Both the position numbers and the translations under genes were made by a program. From assembly GCA_918026815.1 (NCBI GenBank), contig CAKJVC010000142.1, positions 248,001 through 312,000 of the forward strand: a DNA stretch of 64,000 bases, given 5' to 3'. The notes below the pieces were generated by a model. It saw only the letters and a list, made by a program, of their open reading frames with translations. It was not told where the DNA came from and ran no database searches. Within the stretch, counting starts at the first letter, position 1. Each line of letters begins with the position of its first letter. The stretch is from Chalara sp. BL73 (taxonomy: Eukaryota > Ascomycota > Leotiomycetes > Helotiales). Positions 57,853 through 64,000 of the stretch are shown piece after piece.

Positions 57853-60807
57853 TCATTGCATGACCTGTGGAACAAAAGCATGTTAGCACAGGGCCAGGCT
57901 GCACAAGTACCTAGGAATTAGCTCACCTTATCTCTCAAGTTACCCATCCACTGCTGGAAACTCATTCCCTGGTCTGCCCGGTCTTCAACCAGCAGAGTTT
58001 GTGCCCACAACTTCAAGGTTGGCTCTCCATCTTCCCTAATGACATACAAATGTGGGACAACAATGCTTCCAACGCCACGTGACCTATAGTCTCTGCTTTT
58101 CTGAAGAACTGTCCGGACCCTCTCGCTGAAGTCATTGTCAAGTGCCGGTAATGTGGCTTTACCAACCTTGACCTGCGTCTTGTCTTCAACACTGAACACA
58201 TCACCAAGTAGTTGAGGCACCGCATCACGCCCAACCCAGAGGAATTGTGTTTGGCCGTCATCAATAAGGTAGAGCCCATAGGAGACAAGGCGTTCTGAGC
58301 TTAGATTCAAAGGTGGTGGTAGAACGATGGCACCAGTGTCTGGGTCTGGAATTCCAGAATTGTCAGGCATATCGTGTAATGAGTATAGTCTCGGATAGAT
58401 ATACTGCATAAGAAGTGGGAGAGGAAGGGTTGATAGTTGACAGAGCGCAGCAGATCTTAAATCTGATGGGATCTGAGCAGATTTTCGAAGACCGACGTTC
58501 TTGATAAGACCAAGGAACAAGATAGGCAAACCGCGAAGATTTGCCGGGAACTGTAAACCACCGCCTCCCATATTCCCACCAGCAAGTTCCTTCTTAAAAG
58601 TTTGCAATAACTCTATCAGTTTTGATTGCAGAGCGTCTCGTGCTGGCTCCAATCCGCTGCTTAGTGCTCTCTCTACAGCTTTGTGACTGAAGTACTCGGT
58701 AATAGCGCACTGATCTGCTGAGGCATACAGGTCAGCCAAGTTGGTCGTAGTTGGCAAGCAGAGTGTCATGACGCGAATTCGGCGCTCCCCGTTGCTCGTT
58801 GTGTGCAGGACGGCAGTTTGCATGCAAACAAATGGCTTAGTCAAGTTCTCATCAATGGCAACTTCGACAACATAGCTTTGGTCACGGGGAAACGCGGGGA
58901 AAGCGCAAAGATCTGAGCTGCGGTTGAAGAAGTTCCCATAAAATGTGCTCATCCGCAAACCAGTCGTCGCACGCACGCGAAGAACAGCCTCGAGACCTAT
59001 TTCCGCGGACAGGTAGTCACTGAATTCTGTCGCAAACTTGACGGCATCCTCAGGTCGACCAGCATTCCATCCAGGATAGAAGTACGTTTGTCCACCGGTG
59101 TATCTTGGCAGACAGCTCAAAGACGCCACATCTTGATACTGTGAAGAGAAGAGGAACATGTCTACCGAGACCTGGTTTTTTGAGCACTCAACAGCGAAAC
59201 TCTTGTAAAAACTATTGCCAGTTTGGAGCAAGCCGCTTTCCTTGCCTGTGCCTAGTAGCTTCTTATCCTCGCGCATCTCCAATTTTCCATATCCAACATT
59301 AGGGAGAGAAGCTGAGACAACCACCATCTTGCCACCAAGTGGAGATATGAGCTTATGGCCGGCACGAAGAGCAGATCCCATGCAGGATCCAGCATTTTGG
59401 TTCTCTTGGAACATTGCAGGTAGAGTCTGAAGGAACTTCTCAACGTTTAACCGACTTTCTGACAGAGTCACTAGAAGATCTGTAGGGATCGGAAGGAATG
59501 GTTCGTCCAGATCACTAACAACAAGCATTTGAGTCTCTCCAGATTCTTCAGAATCCTTAGGAACAGCGAAATAATGCAGACTTGCGTCCACAGCCAAGAA
59601 GCCTATACGTGTACGTCTATCAGCGTTAGGTATCCGGTCGAGACTGTCATGAATGGTTCTCGCTGCTGTAGCAAGAAGACCAGATGATATGGAAGCAAAG
59701 CTAACGTCGAAAAGGAAGAGATATACGAGTGGCTGAGGTGGGCGAACCATGTATTCTTGGGGAGCGACGAATTCCACAACTGCATGATTCAGCTCGGCTC
59801 TTGACCATCGATCAACACTCTTTTGTGCTGCCGCATCCCAGTCAAAGGCCTGAGGAACATCGTTTGTGAGATTGCACATATTACACCTCCATCTATGCCC
59901 ATGGTCAAGGAAAGTCACATAAGGGTTAATATATGATCGACATCTCCGGCAACGAGAAATGACCTGGTCTTCGACAATTGGAACTGGATCATCAACATCG
60001 TGTAGAGAGGTATATGGCTGAATGACGAGCGCAAATGGTAGTTTCGACTTTTTGAGTAACGAATGTGTAGTTGGAACAGCATTAAGTGTCGAGCGGACAT
60101 ATTTTGGGGGGCAATTAGAGTGCTCTGATTGTGTAACGCTGGACTGAAAGACTGTTAGCAGCTTAATCGCGAATATAGTCTCCACAACTCACGTTACTGG
60201 GCAAGATAATTGGCGGGGGTGGAAGATCTAATTCTGCAACGTTGAAAGGCTGATTGAGCAGGTCGGTAGGGTATAGTTGATTCAAGACTTGTGGTCTACC
60301 AGGAGCTTGCTGAGGCTGGGCAACTGGCGGAGCACCACTCAGTCCCATGTGTCCCATTCCCTGGGTAATTCCAGCAACTCCACCAGGAGCAGGAGGAGCT
60401 TGTCCAGGCCCGGGGTATCCAGCATCGGGTGGTTGATAACCTCCTACCCCAGCACCATACGGCCCTGGGCTTCCATAATTTCCAGGTTGCCCAGCAACAG
60501 GCGCGCCTGGTTGAGCACCATACTGTGCACCATATTCTTGTTGCGCGGGATATGCGCCGTATGCGGGATCTTGAGCCCCTAGGTGCTGAAAACCACCGCC
60601 GCCTACTGGAGCTTGTGGTTGTGTAAGAGCAGAGTTCCCTCCAAAATCATAAGCTTGTTGTGCATAGCCCCTCTTTTTCTTCTTTCCTCCTTCAGGTTGC
60701 GGTGCTCCAGTGGGAGGAGGAGAGCCAGCAAGAAGTGGCTGGCCTTGCTGGGCATATGGATCCGAGGAGTAGCCTTGGGGTGGGTATCCCTCTTGAGGAG
60801 CCGCCAT
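57853..60807 (-). CDS. SEC24: COPII coat protein Sec24, with inferred 4-codon last exon
   Basis: Sec24 selects cargo and, with Sec23, forms the inner COPII coat on ER exit sites. Three exons (60807-60193, 60143-57927, 57864-57853) give 947 residues. The N-terminal 200 residues are Pro/Gly/Gln/Tyr-rich and disordered. Then come the zinc finger ([22 protein letters not shown]; two C-x2-C pairs), the trunk ([17 protein letters not shown]), the beta-barrel and helical domains and the gelsolin repeat ([20 protein letters not shown]). Exon 2 ends LRDK. Splicing to the 12-base exon adds Val-Met-Gln and a stop, which fits the C-terminus I remember for this family. Reading through the donor instead ends after LRDKVS at 57918. 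The start is the first ATG of the frame. Confidence 0.94.
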
Positions 60808-61358
60808 AGTCAAATTAGTATTCTTTCTGAACCAGCTTGTGGTTCAGATGTAGAATAAAGGATATGCGCAGAAGTCGGGGACGTATATGTTTTGAAGACA
60901 GCTTGACTTCTGGAATGAGTGAAATATAGCTCTGGAGTGGCCTAGGACGAAAGTGTTAGCTCAAGGAACACGTTTCCATATACTCTAGGCAGGAAGTAGT
61001 TCGAGTTCGTTACCAATAATTGCAAACTAGAATTAGCTAGTGATATGGACACTTCTTCTCATGACATCAAAGTACGGCGCATTCGAGATCAAATCGCAGT
61101 GGTAAAGTGTCCAATGGGCTTCGTATTTCGCTTCTGAATTCACGTTCCTCCCTGTTATCAATTTAGCGTACTGGGCCTCGTCACGTGAAAGCAAGCCTCC
61201 AACTTCAGCTCGCAATTTAGAACCAACTATCACCAACCTGAGTCGAAGATAAATAGTTCGCTCTGTACATAGTGCTTCGTTCTGCACAGGTCTGATTTGG
61301 GCACATATCAAAAACAAGTTCTTACCACATTCACTCGTTCCATTTAACATTCTTCATT
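60808..61358. other. Divergent upstream region, SEC24 / small membrane protein
   Basis: This is 551 bases between start codons. A minus-strand open frame (61033-61350) has no motif. I see no other element. Confidence 0.45.
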
Positions 61359-61958
61359 ATGGCTTGGGGATCTTCAAAGCCAACATCACCGCCACCACCC
61401 CGCTCAGCCTTGAGGTAAGGCCAATACTTTTCCTCCTCTATCTGCATATCTGGTAAATTTGCTTTTTCTGTCCACCTGCATATTCCATGTAGCAGGATTA
61501 ATCATGTTCTCTTGCTGCAAACCGTTATAAAGCGCTTTGTGCAGGTTCCGGTTCAACACCAAGATGCCTAACAACTGAGACATGCATTGCACTTCGATCA
61601 ATTCTCCTGCACTGCACTATGTTCTAATATAATGCTGACAAATATAACTAGCAAGCTTCTTCCAGTCATTGTCCTTCTAGTTGTTCTTGCAGGCTTTGCG
61701 TTTGTAGCCTACCACATCTTCCTCGCCGCCACTCAAATTGGCCATGCCGCCAGCGACAAGATGCAATCGAAGAACGTAGTTTTTACAAAGGACGGTGTGA
61801 AGGTTGGAGTCAAGGAGATCAAGAACGAGAACTATGTGGATAAAACTCAAGGCATACTGGTAAAGGCATGGAACCTGAGTTCGTGGCCAGGATATAAGAG
61901 CAGGCTCTGGAATAAGGAAGCTCCAGAGCATGGCAAAGTTGAGAGCAGGAAGCCGTAA
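61359..61958 (+). CDS. Small single-pass membrane protein, 120 residues
   Basis: Two exons (61359-61414, 61652-61958) separated by a 237-base intron give 120 residues. The first exon codes MAWGSSKPTSPPPPRSAL. The second opens with a strong hydrophobic segment, KLLPVIVLLVVLAGFAFVAY (about residues 20-38), followed by a basic soluble tail (KNVVFTKDGVKVGVKEIKNE, then WNLSSWPGYKSRLWNKEA). Its orientation and location (ER or mitochondrion) cannot be decided from sequence. The stop codon overlaps a GTAAGT that is also a good donor; splicing to an acceptor near 62015 would replace the last residue and add a different short tail. I do not recognise the family. Confidence 0.7.
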
Positions 61959-63014
61959 GTTTCATTTTTAAGCTGCTGTAGAAAGTTTATTCTCGCAAGC
62001 CTGAGTATCTACAGACTCCCAGATAGCTTGCACAAATCGTGCGAGCTGTGTGCTGCGTATCACTAGTTGTCAAGAACAGGTGGCTGACCCAGGGGTTTTC
62101 AGACACTCGAGAGCATCACCTAGCCCGAGCATTGGCAGCAAGACGAAATAACGATGACACAATTCATGATACCCAGGCCCTTTTTCTTTTTCTCATACGT
62201 TGCTCTTTGATACACCACTGCTCTTCAATACGCTCGAGCTAGCAAATTGTGGCGTAGCAGTTAGCGAACATGTGGCATTAATTGACCAACCGAGTCGGCC
62301 TACTCAGTGCTGGTTCTATTATTTGCCTTCATGAAAAATTGTGTAATTTCTTGACTTTCAGTATGGCGGGTGATCCAACACTGCAATCAGGGTTTACGGG
62401 ACATGGCTCTTAGGAGAGGAAAGGCTACGGGGTAATAGGTCTTCACCTAACGTCAGATTTGAAATCACGGCGGGGTTTTCCTTTGCATGAGGCCAGATAA
62501 ATGATTACGGAACAGTGAATAGAAGCAAGCGCTGGGGTTTTCCAGGCAATTCCCCGGTTCCTGAGAACCATCCGCTCGATCCCTCATCCTAAGACGTGAT
62601 TTGCACTTCCCTTCACGACCTAACCCCGTTCAACCCCCGACCATATTACATGACGTGCAATGGGGGGAAGCGTTACCACAAAGCCCCTCCCCTCGCCCTG
62701 TGGAAAGGCTATCCTAGCGCTTAGAGTGCTGCTACTAACACACAGACCGAAGAATTCTCATTGAATTCCCTTTAAGTACAAACTTTGAAGCAAAAGCTTT
62801 CACGAAAAACTTTGGCCATGACAGGCTCTACCTGGCTCCATCCGTCAACCCGATCCAAAAATCCCTACCAAAGATAGCCAACCCAGGGCATATCCAAGTT
62901 CCCAGATTTCATGAAACTCCCCATCCTAAAGAACACCATTCGCTGCCTAATATACATCCTCGCTGTAAAAAAAATAAAAAATAAAAAAGCTATAGCTAGC
63001 GGTACACGCATAGT
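61959..63014. other. Intergenic 1.1 kb, convergent 3' ends
   Basis: This is the 3' region of the small membrane protein gene and of the transcription-factor-like gene. It possibly includes an alternative terminal exon of the former near 62016-62070. I see no other coding signal. Confidence 0.45.
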
Positions 63015-64000
63015 TCAGAGCGCCAGGTAGCTTCCGATCAAGCTCTCTGTGTTTTCTCCGCCGTAATTAGCGGCTTTCTTCAGCATTATTTTGATTTCCC
63101 TCTCCCACTCTTCTTTCTTCATCGCCTCGTCCTGTTGGCTCTGGCTCTGGTTCTGGTCTTGTTGTGCTTGCCCCGGGCTATGAACATTCGCCAGAGATGC
63201 TCGTGGGGTCGTGCTGGCTGGGCTAGCACTGCTTCCTCCGTGACGATTCGGGCTCTGATAGTTCTGGTGGCTCTGAGACGGAGTTATGGGCTCCGCGAAT
63301 TTGGAGATTGTGGTTGTGGTGATGGGGACATGGGCTGGGGGTTTTGTGGATGAGGCCCTTTGGTGTGGTTTTGTACCGAGCGGCATGTGGCCCATGAGGT
63401 CGCGGCGCACGATCATGGAGGGGAGGCGGAGGAGGAACTGTTTCCGTTAGTCGGTTGGGCTCTTTCTTGCCACACGGGTAGAAGAAAGAAGGTGGCAACG
63501 TGATGGAGACTTACGCTTCCAATGACTCTGGCCTGATTTAAGCCCATCACGTCTGCAATGAGGTTCATGCGTCCCCGAATCCACAATCTCTGGTTGTCCG
63601 TCGCGTAGTCACTTGATGTAACACAGAGAAGGGGCCAAATGCAGTAAAATCCACCCAAGGCCTTCGAGCTCGTTACATTGTCCGTCCCAGACGCAAACCC
63701 ACTCAGATCACCTGGTTTCAGGGCACCGTTCTCATCGATACGCCACCCAAGATGATAAGGTATAGATGCCAGGATATCGACTACCATGTCTGCGCCGACC
63801 CTAGAGCAGTAGGTATATTCTGGCATCGTCCTATAGTCAACCGGATAGCCAACCCACGCTGCACATCTAATAATTAATCCTACAAGAAATAACCGCGACA
63901 CTCTCGCCTGATTCCAAACATGCGCAATAAGTAAATCACTATAGATATCCACGCGTCCAGGACAAACTTCCGCTTTCAACAAATCACCACCAGGTACGTG
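63015..64000 (-). CDS. C-terminal part of a fungal transcription-factor-like protein, open at the right edge
   Basis: Two exons are visible (64000-63515 and 63437-63015), joined in frame at ARVIGS/FLLRLPSMIVRRD. The first continues beyond the window without a start codon that can be trusted, so the gene is partial at its 5' end. The about 160 residues before the junction (LIAHVWNQARVSRLFLVGLI, RCAAWVGYPVDYRTMPEY, SIPYHLGWRIDENG, KALGGFYCIWPLLCVTSSDY, RLWIRGRMNLIADVMGL) follow the pattern of the C-terminal region of Zn2Cys6-associated fungal regulators. The C-terminal 110 residues are Gln/Ser/Pro-rich and end in a charged helix. No zinc cluster is in the window; if present, it lies upstream to the right. 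The target pathway cannot be stated. Confidence 0.8.

Overview
This window is nuclear DNA from a filamentous ascomycete, most likely of the Leotiomycetes (Sclerotinia/Botrytis-like). The evidence is short spliceosomal introns of mostly 45-90 bases with GTRNGT-type donors and CTRAY-type branch sites, typical Pezizomycotina orthologues (Pmk1/Bmp1-type MAP kinase, Inp1, DUF6594, secreted intradiol dioxygenase, Zn2Cys6-type regulator) and a gene about every 2 kb. I traced exon structures by matching reading frame, splice signals and conserved protein motifs by eye. No RNA data were available, so splice sites are inferences that keep the frame.

Layout, left to right. 0.6-8.7 kb: a GH47 mannosidase (-), the CCT6 chaperonin subunit (-) and a prenylcysteine oxidase-like flavoprotein (+). 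9.5-14.8 kb: a GH18 chitinase (-), a mitochondrial J-protein (-) and an unrecognised protein (+). 15.5-19.3 kb: ubiquitin-S27a (-) head to head with S26 (+), then an Fmp25-like RCC1 protein (-). 19.5-24.5 kb: COG3 (+) and a Nup42-like zinc-finger/FG nucleoporin (+). 25.2-33.7 kb: a formamidase with twelve exons (+), an Rrt8-like membrane protein (-), Inp1 (+) and a HIRIP3-like histone chaperone (-). 34.2-38.3 kb: an accessory-looking stretch with a DUF6594 membrane protein (-), an orphan retropepsin-like protein (+) and an unrecognised protein that shares a motif with it (+). 39.4-45.5 kb: a secreted intradiol dioxygenase (-), S20 (-) and a Cue3/ASCC2 orthologue (+). 46.3-54.0 kb: AP-1 beta (-), a 77-residue orphan (+), BolA/Fra2 (-), NIF3 (+), VPS51 (-) and RMI1 (+). 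54.7-64 kb: a Fus3/Kss1-type MAP kinase (-), SEC24 (-), a small membrane protein (+) and the 3' end of a fungal transcription-factor-like gene (-) that runs off the right edge.

Most genes are single-copy housekeeping genes. They cover translation (S27a, S26, S20, and ribosome rescue through Cue3), secretory traffic (COG3, AP-1 beta, VPS51, SEC24), protein folding (CCT6, J-protein) and genome maintenance (RMI1, HIRIP3-like). Neighbours show no operon-like logic, but several are divergent pairs sharing 230-600 bp of upstream DNA.

The points most worth a second look are two inferred microexons (7 nt in the chitinase catalytic motif, 5 nt in the formamidase), the adjacent retropepsin-like pair at 36-38 kb, the GH47 enzyme with two large insertions, and several alternative starts and ends created by splicing. 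I found no mobile element, CRISPR array, tRNA, rRNA or secondary-metabolite cluster.
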